Assembly: GCF_013179285.1 (NCBI RefSeq)
Contig: NZ_WVNW01000001.1
Location: forward strand, 930,001 to 994,000
Length of the DNA stretch: 64,000 nt
Origin: Roseobacter sp. HKCCD6576-2
GTDB taxonomy: Bacteria > Pseudomonadota > Alphaproteobacteria > Rhodobacterales > Rhodobacteraceae
Reading direction: 5' to 3'
The position numbers and the translations under genes were made by a program. Below, one piece after another: positions 44,143-55,920 of this stretch. The notes beneath the pieces are model-generated. The model saw only the letters and a list, made by a program, of their open reading frames with translations. It was not told where the DNA came from and ran no database searches. Each line of letters starts with the position of its first letter. Within the stretch, counting starts at the first letter, position 1.

Positions 44143-45432
44143 ATGCTCCAGGACAAAGATCGGATTTTCACCAATCTCTACGGCATGCATGACCGGACAT
44201 TGGCCGGTGCGAAGAGCCGTGGCCATTGGGATGGCACTGACAAGCTGGTGCAGTTGGGCCGCGATAAGATTGTGGAGATCATGAAAGGGTCTGGCCTGCG
44301 CGGACGCGGCGGGGCGGGTTTCCCCACCGGGTTGAAATGGTCGTTCATGCCAAAAGAAAGCGATGGCCGACCGTCCTATCTGGTGGTGAATGCCGACGAA
44401 TCCGAGCCCGGCACCTGCAAAGACCGCGAGATTATGCGAAATGATCCGCATACGTTGATCGAAGGGTGTTTGATCGCGAGTTTCGCGATGGGCGCGAATG
44501 TCAGCTATATCTATATCCGTGGCGAATATATCCGCGAGCGCGAGGCGCTGCAGGCCGCGATTGATGAATGCTATGACAATGGCTTGCTTGGCAAAAACGC
44601 GGCCGGGTCGGGGTGGGATTTCGACCTCTACCTCGCTCATGGCGCAGGCGCATATATTTGCGGCGAAGAAACCGCTTTGCTTGAGAGCCTCGAGGGCAAA
44701 AAGGGCATGCCGCGGATGAAGCCACCCTTCCCGGCAGGCGCGGGGCTCTATGGCTGCCCGACCACCGTGAACAACGTGGAATCCATCGCTGTGGTGCCAA
44801 CGATCCTGCGGCGGGGGGCGGATTGGTTTGCGGGGTTTGGCCGCCCGAACAACTCCGGCACCAAGCTTTTCGCGATCTCTGGCCATGTGAATAACCCTTG
44901 TGTCGTCGAAGAAGAGATGTCGATCCCGTTTGACGAGCTGATTGAGCGTCATTGCGGCGGCATTCGCGGCGGCTGGGACAATCTTAAGGCCGTGATCCCC
45001 GGCGGATCCTCGGTGCCCTGTCTGCCCGGCTCGGTGATGCGCGAAGACGCGATCATGGATTTCGATTGGCTGCGGGAACAGCAATCCGGCCTCGGAACGG
45101 CGGCGGTGATCGTGATGGACAACTCCACCGACATCATCAAAGCGATCTGGCGGCTCTCGAAATTCTATAAGCACGAGAGCTGCGGCCAGTGCACACCCTG
45201 TCGCGAAGGCACCGGCTGGATGATGCGTGTGATGGACCGTTTGGTGAAGGGCGAAGCAGATGTCGAAGAGATCGACATGCTGCTCGACGTCACCAAACAG
45301 GTGGAAGGCCACACGATCTGCGCCCTTGGTGATGCCGCCGCTTGGCCGATCCAAGGCCTGATCCGGCATTTCCGTGACGAGATTGAAGACCGGATCAAAC
45401 ATAAACGCGGCGCAGCCATCGCGGCGGAGTGA
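44143..45432 (+). CDS. nuoF: NADH-quinone oxidoreductase subunit F
   Basis: 429 residues. The NADH- and FMN-binding 51-kDa subunit with cluster N3. [16 protein letters not shown] is the NADH-binding loop, [17 protein letters not shown] the FMN site, and the 4Fe-4S ligands are in [15 protein letters not shown] with [14 protein letters not shown] run of seven T follows the stop at 45441-45447 but the stem before it is only 4-5 bp. Confidence 0.98.
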   Translation: MLQDKDRIFTNLYGMHDRTLAGAKSRGHWDGTDKLVQLGRDKIVEIMKGSGLRGRGGAGFPTGLKWSFMPKESDGRPSYLVVNADESEPGTCKDREIMRNDPHTLIEGCLIASFAMGANVSYIYIRGEYIREREALQAAIDECYDNGLLGKNAAGSGWDFDLYLAHGAGAYICGEETALLESLEGKKGMPRMKPPFPAGAGLYGCPTTVNNVESIAVVPTILRRGADWFAGFGRPNNSGTKLFAISGHVNNPCVVEEEMSIPFDELIERHCGGIRGGWDNLKAVIPGGSSVPCLPGSVMREDAIMDFDWLREQQSGLGTAAVIVMDNSTDIIKAIWRLSKFYKHESCGQCTPCREGTGWMMRVMDRLVKGEADVEEIDMLLDVTKQVEGHTICALGDAAAWPIQGLIRHFRDEIEDRIKHKRGAAIAAE

Positions 45433-45447
45433 CGCCAGCGTTTTTTT

Positions 45448-45615
45448 GAGGCCGTCGAGATCATCAGTATCCTGGCATCATCGTGCCTTGCAGGTGTGGC
45501 TGTTTCACAGATCGCTCACCGGTCCGGGCGCTCCAAGATCGCGTGGCTGGGCCGTTAGCTGGGTGGCCTGCTCCTCTCCATAACGCTTTTGCTTAGAGCC
45601 CCATTAAGTGGATAG
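45448..45615 (+). pseudogene. Possible decayed small membrane-protein frame in the nuoF-nuoG gap
   Basis: The 413-nt gap 45433-45845 has no intact gene. One frame reads EAVEIISILASSCLAGVAVS, QIAHRSGRSKIAWLGR, a stop (45556), then LGGLLLSITLLLRAPLSG and a stop (45613). The hydrophobic-basic-hydrophobic pattern resembles the small membrane proteins found here in relatives, but there is no start codon and a stop interrupts it. The rest of the gap (45616-45845) shows nothing I can name. Confidence 0.25.
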
Positions 45616-45845
45616 GGGGCCGTCCACATCGGACCCATCGCCGGGGACTCTAGGCCCTTTTGCGCCTCGTCAGATTCACACTGGTGACGAGAGATAGGCG
45701 CGCCCTGTGGCACGGCGGACTCAGCCAAGTTGCCACATGCACAGTCTGATCTTGCTGAAAATCTGATTTTTTCTATTCTGGCAACAATCAAGAATACCGG
45801 CCCGCAGTGTATGACGGGCCGACATGCATGACGAGGGGCAGTTTC

Positions 45846-46100
45846 ATGGCAAGCGTTTATCGCGTTGGTTTGACATTGATTTTTCTCTGCTGCTGCGTGG
45901 CGGGGATGATCCTGGGCTATACTTGGGGTATTGGCGGCTCGATCCTGGGCGTGGTTCTGGGGGCCATGCTGGCCTCAGTCATTGCGCTGATGCTGAACAC
46001 GCCGGAGCGGATGGAGACGGCGTTTTACTCGATCTTGACGCTCATATTCATCGCGACGACGATCTACCTCATCATCACATTTTGGGGCGTGCGGCTTTAG
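45846..46100 (+). CDS. Small membrane protein of the nuo operon
   Basis: 84 residues with three hydrophobic segments (about 5-22, 25-45 and 55-80, ending YLIITFWGVRL). The ATG at 45846 follows CGAGGGGCA; longer starts at 45807 or 45828 are possible. No named family recognised. It lies between nuoF and nuoG where related genomes also carry small membrane-protein frames. The following 194 nt up to the next gene hold no evident feature apart from its ribosome binding site. Confidence 0.65.
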   Translation: MASVYRVGLTLIFLCCCVAGMILGYTWGIGGSILGVVLGAMLASVIALMLNTPERMETAFYSILTLIFIATTIYLIITFWGVRL

Positions 46101-46294
46101 GGCCAAGACCTCTCGAACTGCTCTACCCGCAGACCGAAAGACTCGAGCACGGTGCGTCATAGATCGGCGTGAAGTCCCGTATTCGAGGGGAAAAGCGCGG
46201 GAAATCGCCCATATCGGCACCGCGTTATTGAATATCAAATGTCGCAAACCCCAGATCACCCTGATGGCAGGACGGATCTCGTGAAGGATTTGAG

Positions 46295-46726
46295 ATGAGA
46301 CATTATGCGAAAGTGCTGGGCCTCTGCGTGCTGGTCTCGGGCTTCGGTTTATTAACGTCGATGGCGATGGCCCAAGAGGACAGATGGCAGGGGTTGCGCG
46401 ATGACCCGCAGATCGCGAGCGGCGTGTTGGTCGCCGCGATTGGGCGGCTGATTGAGGACAATTGCCCGACGATCGAAAGACGGCGCGGTCCGGCGCGGTT
46501 GGCGGCGCTTCCCTTGTTCAACCGGGCCTTATCGCTCGGCTATTCTCAGAGTGAGATCGCAGCCTATATTGATGACGACATCGAAAAAGAGCGGGTGCGG
46601 GGCCTGGCGCGCCGATGGTTGGCGCAGCAAGGCGCCTCGGAGGACGTGCCGGAAACCATCTGTCAGGTGGGCCGCGACGAAATTTCCGCCGGTTCTACAA
46701 TTGGCAGATTGCTCCGAGAGGGTTAG
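46295..46726 (+). CDS. Exported DUF5333 protein
   Basis: 143 residues. A signal peptide (MRHYAKVLGLCVLVSGFGLLTSMAMA) is followed by a mostly helical domain with two cysteines (in DNCPTI and ETICQVG) that could form a disulfide, and the segment ALSLGYSQSEIAAYIDDDIEKERVRGLARRWL. This fits DUF5333, a family known to me only from nuo operons of Rhodobacteraceae. It is probably periplasmic. It precedes nuoG by 59 nt. Confidence 0.82.
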   Translation: MRHYAKVLGLCVLVSGFGLLTSMAMAQEDRWQGLRDDPQIASGVLVAAIGRLIEDNCPTIERRRGPARLAALPLFNRALSLGYSQSEIAAYIDDDIEKERVRGLARRWLAQQGASEDVPETICQVGRDEISAGSTIGRLLREG

Positions 46727-46785
46727 AAGGCGGAGAACGGCACACCTGGGGCTGATTTGACCTGGGCCAGTGAGGACCCGCACCG

Positions 46786-48804
46786 ATGAGCGAGCTGCGC
46801 ACAATCGTCATTGACGACAAAGAGATTGAAGTGGATCCGGCGATGACGCTGATCCAGGCCTGTGAGCAAGCCGGGGTCGAAATCCCCCGCTTCTGTTATC
46901 ACGAACGGCTGTCGATCGCGGGCAATTGCCGGATGTGTTTGGTGGAGGTCGTGGGCGGCCCGCCGAAACCCGCCGCGTCTTGCGCCATGCAGGTGCGCGA
47001 TTTGCGCCCCGGCCCAGAAGGGCAGCCGCCAGTGGTGAAGACCAACTCTCCAATGGTTAAGAAGGCCCGCGAGGGCGTGATGGAGTTCCTGCTCATCAAC
47101 CACCCGCTGGATTGCCCGATCTGCGACCAGGGCGGGGAATGTGATCTGCAAGATCAGGCGATGGCCTATGGTGTCGATTTCTCCCGCTTCCGGGAGCCGA
47201 AACGCGCCGTGGATAATATGGATCTCGGCCCGCTGGTGGGCACTGCGATGACGCGCTGTATCTCCTGCACTCGCTGCGTGCGGTTTATCACCGAGGTCGC
47301 GGGTATGCCCGAACTCGGTCAAACGGGGCGTGGTGAGGATGCGGAGATCACATCCTATCTGGGCGCGACTCTGGATAGCGAGCTGCAAGGCAACATCGTT
47401 GACCTGTGCCCGGTGGGTGCGCTGACCTCGAAACCCTATGCCTTCACCGCCCGGCCTTGGGAGCTGACCAAGACCGAGACCATCGATGTGATGGATGCGC
47501 TTGGTTCCAACATCCGGGTGGATACCAAGGGCCGCGAAGTGATGCGGATTCTGCCGCGCAACCATGATGGCGTGAACGAGGAATGGCTGTCCGACAAGTC
47601 GCGCTATGTCTGGGACGGGCTGCGCCGCCAGCGGCTCGACACGCCTTACATCCGTGAAAATGGCAAGCTTCGGCCCGGCGGATGGGGCGAGGCCTTGACC
47701 GCGGCTGCCGAAGCTATGAAAGGCAAGAAACTGGTCGGTTTGGTCGGTGATCTGGCCCCGGTCGAGGCTGCCTTCGCGCTGAAACAGCTTGTCGAAGGGC
47801 AGGGCGGCAGCGTCGAATGCCGCACCGATGGGGCGAAACTGCCGGCGGGCAACCGCTCGGTCTATGTTGGCACGGCGACGATTGAAGATATCGATGACGC
47901 GCAGGCGATCATGCTGGTCGGCACCAATCCACGCGCCGAAGCGCCGGTCTTGAACGCGCGTATCCGCAAAGCCTGGACCAAAGGCGCGGTTGTCGGCCTG
48001 ATCGGCGAGGCTGTGGACCTGACCTATGACTATGTTCATCTGGGCACGGGCCGCAAAGACCTGAGCGCGCAGCTTGGCAAGGAGCATCCGTCTGTTCAGG
48101 GCAAGAAGAGCCTGGTGATCGTGGGCCAGGGCGCGCTGCGCGAGGCCGATGGCGAGGCGGTTCTGAGCCAAGTCATGCAACTCTGCGAAGAAACCGACTC
48201 GCAACTGCTCGTTTTGCACACCGCCGCCTCCCGTGTCGGCGCAATGGACGCGGGCTGCGTGACCGAAGGCGGCATGGCCGCCGCCGTGGACGGGGCCGAG
48301 GTGGTCTATAATCTGGGTGCCGATGAGGTGGAGATCGCCGCTGGGGCCTTTGTGATTTACCAAGGGTCCCATGGTGACCGGGGGGCGCATCGCGCCGACA
48401 TCATTTTGCCCGCCGCGGCCTATACCGAGGAGCAGGGCCTCTTCGTGAACACCGAAGGTCGCCCGCAATTGGCGCTTCGCGCGAGCTTTGCTCCTGGCGA
48501 AGCGAAGGAGAATTGGGCAATCCTACGCGCCCTCTCAGCCGAGATCGGGGCAACCTTGCCCTACGACTCGCTAGCGCAATTGCGCCAGGCGCTGGTGGCC
48601 GAGGCACCGCATCTGGCGATGATCGACGAGGTGCCAGCCAATGAGTGGCAAAAGTTGGAGTTGAAAGCCCCGGGCGATGCGGATTTCGTCAATGCCGTGG
48701 CTGATCATTACCTGACCAACCCGATCACCCGCGCAAGCCAGTTGATGGCTGAACTCAGCGCCAACGCGAAGGCCCGCGCCACGACCAAAATCGCGGCGGA
48801 GTAA
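46786..48804 (+). CDS. nuoG: NADH-quinone oxidoreductase subunit G
   Basis: 672 residues, the short mitochondrial-type form. The 2Fe-2S site is [19 protein letters not shown] (cluster N1b), the His-Cys3 site is [18 protein letters not shown] (N5), and the 4Fe-4S ligands [17 protein letters not shown] belong to N4. The molybdopterin-like domain fills the C-terminal half. The extra N7 cluster motif of the long bacterial form is not evident. Confidence 0.97.
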   Translation: MSELRTIVIDDKEIEVDPAMTLIQACEQAGVEIPRFCYHERLSIAGNCRMCLVEVVGGPPKPAASCAMQVRDLRPGPEGQPPVVKTNSPMVKKAREGVMEFLLINHPLDCPICDQGGECDLQDQAMAYGVDFSRFREPKRAVDNMDLGPLVGTAMTRCISCTRCVRFITEVAGMPELGQTGRGEDAEITSYLGATLDSELQGNIVDLCPVGALTSKPYAFTARPWELTKTETIDVMDALGSNIRVDTKGREVMRILPRNHDGVNEEWLSDKSRYVWDGLRRQRLDTPYIRENGKLRPGGWGEALTAAAEAMKGKKLVGLVGDLAPVEAAFALKQLVEGQGGSVECRTDGAKLPAGNRSVYVGTATIEDIDDAQAIMLVGTNPRAEAPVLNARIRKAWTKGAVVGLIGEAVDLTYDYVHLGTGRKDLSAQLGKEHPSVQGKKSLVIVGQGALREADGEAVLSQVMQLCEETDSQLLVLHTAASRVGAMDAGCVTEGGMAAAVDGAEVVYNLGADEVEIAAGAFVIYQGSHGDRGAHRADIILPAAAYTEEQGLFVNTEGRPQLALRASFAPGEAKENWAILRALSAEIGATLPYDSLAQLRQALVAEAPHLAMIDEVPANEWQKLELKAPGDADFVNAVADHYLTNPITRASQLMAELSANAKARATTKIAAE

Positions 48805-48810
48805 CGCCGC

Positions 48811-49218
48811 TTGGCGGGGCTGGGTTTCTCTCCTGTCGTCACCGGGTTTGCCGCGCTCTGCCTGCTGGCGGCCTGTGTCGATGGTCGACCGGTGGACAGC
48901 CCAAATCGCGCGGCGTTTTACGATGGAGTCGAGACTCGGCTTCTCGATGACGAGCTTGTTAATTTTCAGGTGCAAATGACGGGTATGGCCACACGCGCGG
49001 ATGTGGAGGACTATGCCAAATGCGCGGCGGCGCAATATACGTTAATCCGGGGCTATGGCTTTGCGCGACATGTCCGCACAAATGTGCAGGAAGAGGGTGG
49101 CGTTTGGCGCGGAGATGCGGTTTACACCATCTCACCGGCGCTCCCGCGAGGGTTGCAGACGCTTGACGCCGAAGTGGTGGCGGCGGCCTGTGCTGAGCAA
49201 GGCATACCGACGGTGTGA
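48811..49218 (+). CDS. Small lipoprotein of the nuo operon
   Basis: 135 residues. The only usable start is TTG at 48811, 6 nt after the nuoG stop; it gives a hydrophobic leader ending in the lipobox LLAAC (Cys at about residue 22). The mature part contains two more cysteines (KCAAAQYT and AAACAEQG) and no recognised domain. It ends 6 nt before nuoH. The TTG start and weak ribosome binding site suggest low expression by coupling to nuoG. Confidence 0.7.
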   Translation: MAGLGFSPVVTGFAALCLLAACVDGRPVDSPNRAAFYDGVETRLLDDELVNFQVQMTGMATRADVEDYAKCAAAQYTLIRGYGFARHVRTNVQEEGGVWRGDAVYTISPALPRGLQTLDAEVVAAACAEQGIPTV

Positions 49219-49224
49219 GGACTG

Positions 49225-50262
49225 ATGGACGGCTTCTTTACAACAACCCCTGGCATCATCTTGATCATGGCCGCGCAGAGCCTGTTGATCATCGGCTTTG
49301 TGATGATCTCGCTTCTGTTCCTGGTTTATGGCGACCGCAAGATCTGGGCCGCGGTTCAGATGCGCCGCGGGCCCAATGTGGTGGGGGCCTTTGGCCTGCT
49401 GCAATCGGTGGCCGACGCGCTGAAATACATCGTGAAAGAGGTGGTCGTGCCTGCCGGCGCCGACAAGCCGGTTTTCATGCTCGCCCCGATGACCTCGTTC
49501 GTGCTGGCGATCATCGCCTGGGCGGTCATTCCGTTCAATGACACTTGGGTTCTGGCCGATCTGAACGTGGCCATCCTTTATGTCTTCGCCATGTCCTCCT
49601 TGGAGGTTTATGGCGTGATCATGGGGGGGTGGGCATCGAACTCGAAATACCCGTTCCTTGGTTCGCTCCGCTCGGCGGCGCAGATGATTTCTTATGAGGT
49701 CTCGATTGGCCTCATCATCATCGGGGTGATCATCACTACGGGCAGCATGAATTTCGGCGATATCGTGCGGGCGCAGGATGGGTCTTATGGGCTCTTTAGC
49801 TGGTACTGGCTGCCGCATTTGCCGATGGTGTTCCTGTTCTTCATCAGCTCGCTGGCCGAGACGAACCGACCGCCCTTCGACTTGCCCGAGGCGGAATCCG
49901 AACTCGTGGCGGGCTATCAGGTGGAGTATTCCGCGACGCCGTTCCTGCTTTTCATGGCAGGTGAATATATCGCGATCTTCTTGATGTGCGCGCTGATTAC
50001 GCTGCTTTTCTTCGGTGGTTGGCTCTCCCCGATCCCGGGCATCGCGGATGGCGCGCTCTGGATGATCGCCAAAATGGCGTTCTTCTTCTTCCTCTTCGCG
50101 ATGGTGAAAGCCATCACGCCGCGTTATCGCTATGATCAGTTGATGCGGCTTGGCTGGAAAGTGTTCCTGCCGTTCTCCCTCGCTTGGGTTGTTATCGTGT
50201 CCTTCCTGGCGAAATTCGAACTCTTTGGCGGCGCCTATGCCCGTTGGGCGATTGGAGGCTAA
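49225..50262 (+). CDS. nuoH: NADH-quinone oxidoreductase subunit H
   Basis: 345 residues, eight membrane helices. It joins the peripheral and membrane arms and lines the quinone entry. [38 protein letters not shown] and the acidic loop [28 protein letters not shown] are fully conserved, as is the C-terminal [17 protein letters not shown]. Confidence 0.98.
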   Translation: MDGFFTTTPGIILIMAAQSLLIIGFVMISLLFLVYGDRKIWAAVQMRRGPNVVGAFGLLQSVADALKYIVKEVVVPAGADKPVFMLAPMTSFVLAIIAWAVIPFNDTWVLADLNVAILYVFAMSSLEVYGVIMGGWASNSKYPFLGSLRSAAQMISYEVSIGLIIIGVIITTGSMNFGDIVRAQDGSYGLFSWYWLPHLPMVFLFFISSLAETNRPPFDLPEAESELVAGYQVEYSATPFLLFMAGEYIAIFLMCALITLLFFGGWLSPIPGIADGALWMIAKMAFFFFLFAMVKAITPRYRYDQLMRLGWKVFLPFSLAWVVIVSFLAKFELFGGAYARWAIGG

Positions 50263-51170
<908 letters not shown>

Positions 51171-51173
51171 GCG

Positions 51174-51788
51174 ATGGGCATCGCGGATTTCACATTTTAC
51201 CTCTTTGCGATCACCGTGGTGACGGCGGCGCTTTTCGTGGTCGTGGCGCGCAACCCGGTGCATTCGGTGCTCTGGCTGATCCTGGCCTTCCTGTCGTCGG
51301 CGGGCCTGTTCGTGATGCTGGGCGCGGAATTTGTCGCGATGCTCTTGATCATCGTCTATGTCGGCGCGGTCGCGGTGCTGTTCCTCTTTGTGGTGATGAT
51401 GCTGGATGTGGATTTTGCCGAGCTGAAGGCGGAGATGGCCAAATACATCCCCGTTGCGGGGCTGATCGGTATCGTGCTGCTGATGCAACTGGGGCTGGCG
51501 CTTGGCACTTGGCAGTTCTCCGAAGGGATTGATCAGCGCCTGGGCAACCCCACGCCGCCGCTGGATGAGATCCACAACACGCGAGCCCTGGGTCTGCTGA
51601 TCTATGATCAATACATCCTGCTCTTCCAACTGGCGGGTTTGATCCTATTGGTGGCGATGATCGGTGCCATCGTGCTGACGTTGCGCCATCGCCAGGACAT
51701 AAAACGCCAGGACGTGGTGGCCCAGATGATGCGTGATCCGGCCAAGGCGATGGAATTGAAAGACGTGAAACCGGGGCAGGGGCTCTAA
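51174..51788 (+). CDS. nuoJ: NADH-quinone oxidoreductase subunit J
   Basis: 204 residues with five helices. [51 protein letters not shown] is the conserved helix 2-3 stretch, with the pi-bulge helix 3 involved in coupling. It is followed by a 75-nt gap before nuoK. Confidence 0.97.
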   Translation: MGIADFTFYLFAITVVTAALFVVVARNPVHSVLWLILAFLSSAGLFVMLGAEFVAMLLIIVYVGAVAVLFLFVVMMLDVDFAELKAEMAKYIPVAGLIGIVLLMQLGLALGTWQFSEGIDQRLGNPTPPLDEIHNTRALGLLIYDQYILLFQLAGLILLVAMIGAIVLTLRHRQDIKRQDVVAQMMRDPAKAMELKDVKPGQGL

Positions 51789-51863
51789 ACCCGCTCCAGC
51801 CGCATTCCGGCGGCGAAGAAGAACGACAGATGGGGACGTGCAACGGCGCCCCGGAGGGACGAG

Positions 51864-52172
51864 ATGAGTATTGGACTGGAACATTACCTGACGGTGGCAG
51901 CGGCGCTGTTCGTCATTGGGATTTTCGGGATTTTCCTGAACCGGAAGAATGTGATCGTCATTCTGATGTCGATCGAGTTGATGCTGCTCGCGGTCAATAT
52001 CAACCTTGTGGCCTTCTCCAGCTTCCTAGGTGATCTGACGGGGCAGGTCTTTACCATGTTCGTTCTGACCGTTGCTGCCGCCGAGGCGGCGATTGGTCTG
52101 GCCATTCTGGTCTGTTTCTTCCGCAACCGCGGCACGATCGCGGTGGAAGATGTCAATGTGATGAAGGGCTAG
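51864..52172 (+). CDS. nuoK: NADH-quinone oxidoreductase subunit K
   Basis: 102 residues, three helices. The two membrane glutamates of the proton path are seen in [15 protein letters not shown] and [24 protein letters not shown] precedes the ATG. It lies 6 nt before nuoL. Confidence 0.98.
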   Translation: MSIGLEHYLTVAAALFVIGIFGIFLNRKNVIVILMSIELMLLAVNINLVAFSSFLGDLTGQVFTMFVLTVAAAEAAIGLAILVCFFRNRGTIAVEDVNVMKG

Positions 52173-52178
52173 CGCGCC

Positions 52179-54359
52179 ATGGAAACCATCCTCCTTTTCG
52201 CGCCGCTGGTTGGTGCCCTTATCTGCGGATTTTCCTGGCGGTTGATCGGGGAACAGGCGGCCTGCGCTACGGCGACCGGGTTCTTGTTCCTCTCGATGCT
52301 CCTGAGCTGGATCATCTTCCTCAGTTTCGACCCAAGTGCGCATGAGAATGGCTATTACACCGAGCCGCTCTTCACCTGGATCGCCTCGGGCACGCTCGAC
52401 ACGTCCTGGGGTATTCGCATCGACCGGCTGACGGCGATCATGTTGATCGTGATCACCACGGTCTCGGCGCTCGTGCATCTCTATTCTTTCGGCTACATGG
52501 CCCATGACGACAATTTCAAAGAGGGCGAGAGCTATCGCCCGCGTTTCTTTGCCTATCTGTCGTTCTTCACCTTCACCATGTTGGTGCTGGTCACTGCCGA
52601 TAACCTCTTGCAGCTCTTCTTCGGTTGGGAGGGTGTGGGTGTCGCGTCCTACCTGTTGATCGGCTTTTACTACCGCAAACCCTCGGCTGGCGCTGCGGCG
52701 ATGAAAGCCTTCATCGTCAACCGGGTTGGCGATTTCGGCTTCCTTCTTGGGATTTTCGCGCTCTTCTGGATGTCGGATAGCATCAATTTCGATGTGGTCT
52801 TGGCCATGGGCCCGGAACTGGCGGAGGCGACGTTCAATTTCCTCGGCTATGAGGTGAATGCGGTCAACACCATCGCCATGTTGCTCTTCATCGGTGCGAT
52901 GGGGAAATCGGCGCAGCTTTTCTTGCACACCTGGTTGCCAGACGCGATGGAAGGCCCGACGCCGGTCTCCGCGCTGATCCACGCAGCCACCATGGTAACG
53001 GCGGGTGTCTTCCTGGTTTGCCGGATGTCGCCGATCATGGAATACGCGCCGTTTGCGACCAATTTCATCATCCTGATCGGCGCGGCCACGGCGTTCTTCG
53101 CCGCCACTGTGGGGCTGGTGCAGAACGATATCAAACGGGTCATCGCCTATTCGACCTGTTCGCAGCTTGGCTACATGTTCGTGGCCGCGGGCGTTGGCGT
53201 TTACTCGGTTGCGATGTTCCATCTCTTCACCCACGCCTTCTTCAAGGCGATGCTCTTCCTGGGCGCCGGTTCCGTCATCCATGCGATGCATCATGAGCAG
53301 GACATGCGGAACTATGGCGGCCTTCGGAAGAAGATCCCCTACACGTTCTGGGCGATGATGATCGGCACGCTGGCGATTACCGGGGTCGGTATCCCGACCA
53401 CCTATTTCGGCTTCGCCGGGTTCTTCTCCAAGGACGCAGTGGTGGAAAGCGCCTTTGCCTTTGGTGGCGGGCTTGGCCAATACGCCTTCTGGATGCTGAT
53501 CATCGCGGCGGTATTCACCAGCTTCTATTCCTGGCGTCTGATGTTCATGACCTTCTTCGGCGCGCCGCGGGGCGACAAACACACTCATGATCATGCCCAT
53601 GAGAGCCCCTGGACCATGCTGGTGCCGCTTGGGGCGCTGGCCATCGGCGCGATCTTCTCGGGCGTCGTTTGGTATAACAGCTTCTTCGGCAAAACCGATC
53701 AGGTGGCCGAATTCTTCGGTGTCGAGTACGCTGTCGCCGGTGAGCATGGTGATGCGGCCCATGGCGATGACAGCCACGGGGCTGACGAAAGCCATGGCGA
53801 GGAAAGCGCCTCCGAGGAGAGCCATGGCGGCGACGCCTATGCCACCGACGCGGCGCATGGGGACGAGGGCGACCATGGCTATGCCCATTATGTCTTCACC
53901 AGCCCGCCAGGCGAAGGTGCGATCCATGCCGGCCCTGACAACGATGTATTGAACGAGGCCCATGAGGTGCCGACTTGGGTGAAATGGTCGCCTGCCGTGG
54001 CGATGCTGCTCGGGCTGTTCGTCGCTTACATGTTCTATGTCGCGGTGCCGAGCCTGCCGCGCCGGTGGGCGGAGACGAACCCGGTCCTTTACCGGTTCCT
54101 GCTTAACAAATGGTATTTCGATGAGATTTACGAGGCGGTCTTTGTGCGGCCCGCGGTGGCGCTTGGCCGGTTCCTCTGGAAACGCGGCGATGGTGATGTG
54201 ATCGACGGGGGCATCAACGGTCTGGCGATGGGGATCATCCCTTTCCTGACCCGGCTCGCAGGGCGGGCGCAGTCCGGTTACATCTTCCATTACGCCTTTG
54301 CGATGGTGCTGGGGATCGTGCTTTTGATCACCTGGGTCACCCTCTCGGTCGGGGGTTAA
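52179..54359 (+). CDS. nuoL: NADH-quinone oxidoreductase subunit L with His-rich insert
   Basis: 726 residues, against roughly 610 in E. coli. It is the distal antiporter-like subunit with the long lateral helix at the C-terminus. [52 protein letters not shown] and [12 protein letters not shown] are standard. The extra length lies mainly between about residues 460 and 590: H468, H470, H472 and H474 alternate with other residues, and residues 521-571 hold eight more His in HG-rich repeats with many Asp and Glu. This loop faces one side of the membrane and could bind metal; that is inference. Confidence 0.97.
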   Translation: METILLFAPLVGALICGFSWRLIGEQAACATATGFLFLSMLLSWIIFLSFDPSAHENGYYTEPLFTWIASGTLDTSWGIRIDRLTAIMLIVITTVSALVHLYSFGYMAHDDNFKEGESYRPRFFAYLSFFTFTMLVLVTADNLLQLFFGWEGVGVASYLLIGFYYRKPSAGAAAMKAFIVNRVGDFGFLLGIFALFWMSDSINFDVVLAMGPELAEATFNFLGYEVNAVNTIAMLLFIGAMGKSAQLFLHTWLPDAMEGPTPVSALIHAATMVTAGVFLVCRMSPIMEYAPFATNFIILIGAATAFFAATVGLVQNDIKRVIAYSTCSQLGYMFVAAGVGVYSVAMFHLFTHAFFKAMLFLGAGSVIHAMHHEQDMRNYGGLRKKIPYTFWAMMIGTLAITGVGIPTTYFGFAGFFSKDAVVESAFAFGGGLGQYAFWMLIIAAVFTSFYSWRLMFMTFFGAPRGDKHTHDHAHESPWTMLVPLGALAIGAIFSGVVWYNSFFGKTDQVAEFFGVEYAVAGEHGDAAHGDDSHGADESHGEESASEESHGGDAYATDAAHGDEGDHGYAHYVFTSPPGEGAIHAGPDNDVLNEAHEVPTWVKWSPAVAMLLGLFVAYMFYVAVPSLPRRWAETNPVLYRFLLNKWYFDEIYEAVFVRPAVALGRFLWKRGDGDVIDGGINGLAMGIIPFLTRLAGRAQSGYIFHYAFAMVLGIVLLITWVTLSVGG

Positions 54360-54369
54360 GAGACAAGAC

Positions 54370-55911
54370 ATGGACCAACTTCTTTCCATCGTAACCTTCC
54401 TTCCGCTGGTGGCCGCGCTGATCATGGCGCTTTTGCTGCGGGGCAATGACGCGGCCGCACAGCTCAACGCCAAACGCTTGGCGCTGGCGGCGACGACGGC
54501 TACCTTTGTGATCTCGCTTTTTGTTCTGCTGGAATTCGATCCGCAGAATACCGGCTTCCAGATGGTCGAAGAGTACGATTGGCTTCTGGGCCTGACCTAC
54601 AAGGTCGGTGTGGACGGGATCAGTGTGCTGTTTGTGCTCTTGACCACCTTCCTGATGCCGCTGGTCATCGCCGCCTGTTGGGACGTCACCCATCGGGTCA
54701 AGGAATACATGATCGCGCTTTTGATCCTCGAGACCTTGATGATCGGGGTTTTCGTCGCGCTTGATCTGGTCCTGTTCTACCTGTTCTTCGAGGCAGGCCT
54801 TATCCCGATGTTCCTGATCATCGGTATCTGGGGCGGCAAGAACCGCATCTATGCCAGCTTCAAGTTCTTCCTCTACACCTTCCTCGGCTCGGTCCTCATG
54901 CTGGTCGCGATGGTGGGCATGTATGTGGATGCAGGCACGACCGACATTCCGAGCCTGCTGCAGCATCAATTCAGCGCCGGACCGATCACGCTCCTGGGAT
55001 GGCAGATCGCGGGCGGCATGCAGATGCTCATGTGGATCGCGTTCTTCGCCAGTTTTGCGGTGAAGATGCCGATGTGGCCGGTCCATACCTGGCTGCCGGA
55101 TGCCCACGTGCAAGCGCCCACGGCGGGCTCGGTCGTTCTGGCCGCGATCCTGTTGAAAATGGGCGGCTATGGCTTCCTGCGCTTCTCGATCCCGATGTTC
55201 CCCGTTGCCTCCGATATCATGGCGCCGCTGGTCATGTGGCTCAGCGTGATTGCGATTATCTACACCTCGCTGGTCGCGATGGTGCAGGAGGATATGAAGA
55301 AGCTGATCGCCTATAGCTCGGTCGCCCATATGGGCTTTGTGACCATGGGTATTTTCGCCGCCAACCAACAAGGTGTGGATGGCGCGATCTTTCAGATGAT
55401 CAGCCATGGCTTTATCTCGGGTGCGCTCTTCCTCTGCGTCGGCGTGATCTATGACCGGATGCACACGCGCGATATCGACGCCTATGGCGGGCTGGTGACC
55501 CGGATGCCCGCTTATGCGGCGGTGTTCATGCTCTTCACGATGGCCAATGTCGGCCTGCCGGGCACCTCCGGCTTCGTCGGGGAGTTCCTGACGCTTATCG
55601 GCGTGTTCCAGGTCAACACCTGGATCGGCGTTCTGGCCGCAACCGGTGTGATCCTCTCGGCGGGTTATGCGCTGTGGCTCTACCGCCGGGTTGTCTTTGG
55701 CGATCTGATCAAGGAAAGCTTGAAATCCATCACTGACATGACGGGCCGCGAGCGGGCGATTTTTGCGCCGCTTATCGTCATGACCCTGCTTTTGGGCGTC
55801 TATCCGAGCCTGGTGACCGATGTGATCGGCCCCTCGGTGGAGGCGCTTTTGACCCAATACGATCTCGCGTTGGAGCACCATGTGCCCGACACGTTGATCG
55901 CGAGCCATTGA
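54370..55911 (+). CDS. nuoM: NADH-quinone oxidoreductase subunit M
   Basis: 513 residues, about fourteen helices, antiporter-like. The key Glu and Lys of the proton channel lie in [20 protein letters not shown] and in [41 protein letters not shown], followed by [16 protein letters not shown]. It follows nuoL after 10 nt. Confidence 0.98.
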   Translation: MDQLLSIVTFLPLVAALIMALLLRGNDAAAQLNAKRLALAATTATFVISLFVLLEFDPQNTGFQMVEEYDWLLGLTYKVGVDGISVLFVLLTTFLMPLVIAACWDVTHRVKEYMIALLILETLMIGVFVALDLVLFYLFFEAGLIPMFLIIGIWGGKNRIYASFKFFLYTFLGSVLMLVAMVGMYVDAGTTDIPSLLQHQFSAGPITLLGWQIAGGMQMLMWIAFFASFAVKMPMWPVHTWLPDAHVQAPTAGSVVLAAILLKMGGYGFLRFSIPMFPVASDIMAPLVMWLSVIAIIYTSLVAMVQEDMKKLIAYSSVAHMGFVTMGIFAANQQGVDGAIFQMISHGFISGALFLCVGVIYDRMHTRDIDAYGGLVTRMPAYAAVFMLFTMANVGLPGTSGFVGEFLTLIGVFQVNTWIGVLAATGVILSAGYALWLYRRVVFGDLIKESLKSITDMTGRERAIFAPLIVMTLLLGVYPSLVTDVIGPSVEALLTQYDLALEHHVPDTLIASH

Positions 55912-55920
55912 GGTAACGCC

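Noticed and set aside
43675-45402. 575-codon minus-strand frame opposite nuoF and DUF5337
   Set aside because: Antisense shadow of nuoF; no recognisable motif.
52026-54473. 815-codon open frame on the minus strand opposite nuoL
   Set aside because: It mirrors the nuoL frame and reads as Arg/His/Asp-rich sequence without a domain; GC-rich third positions create such antisense frames. The same holds for the frames opposite nuoM/nuoN (54337-56733), nuoH (49132-50598) and nuoG (46723-48468).
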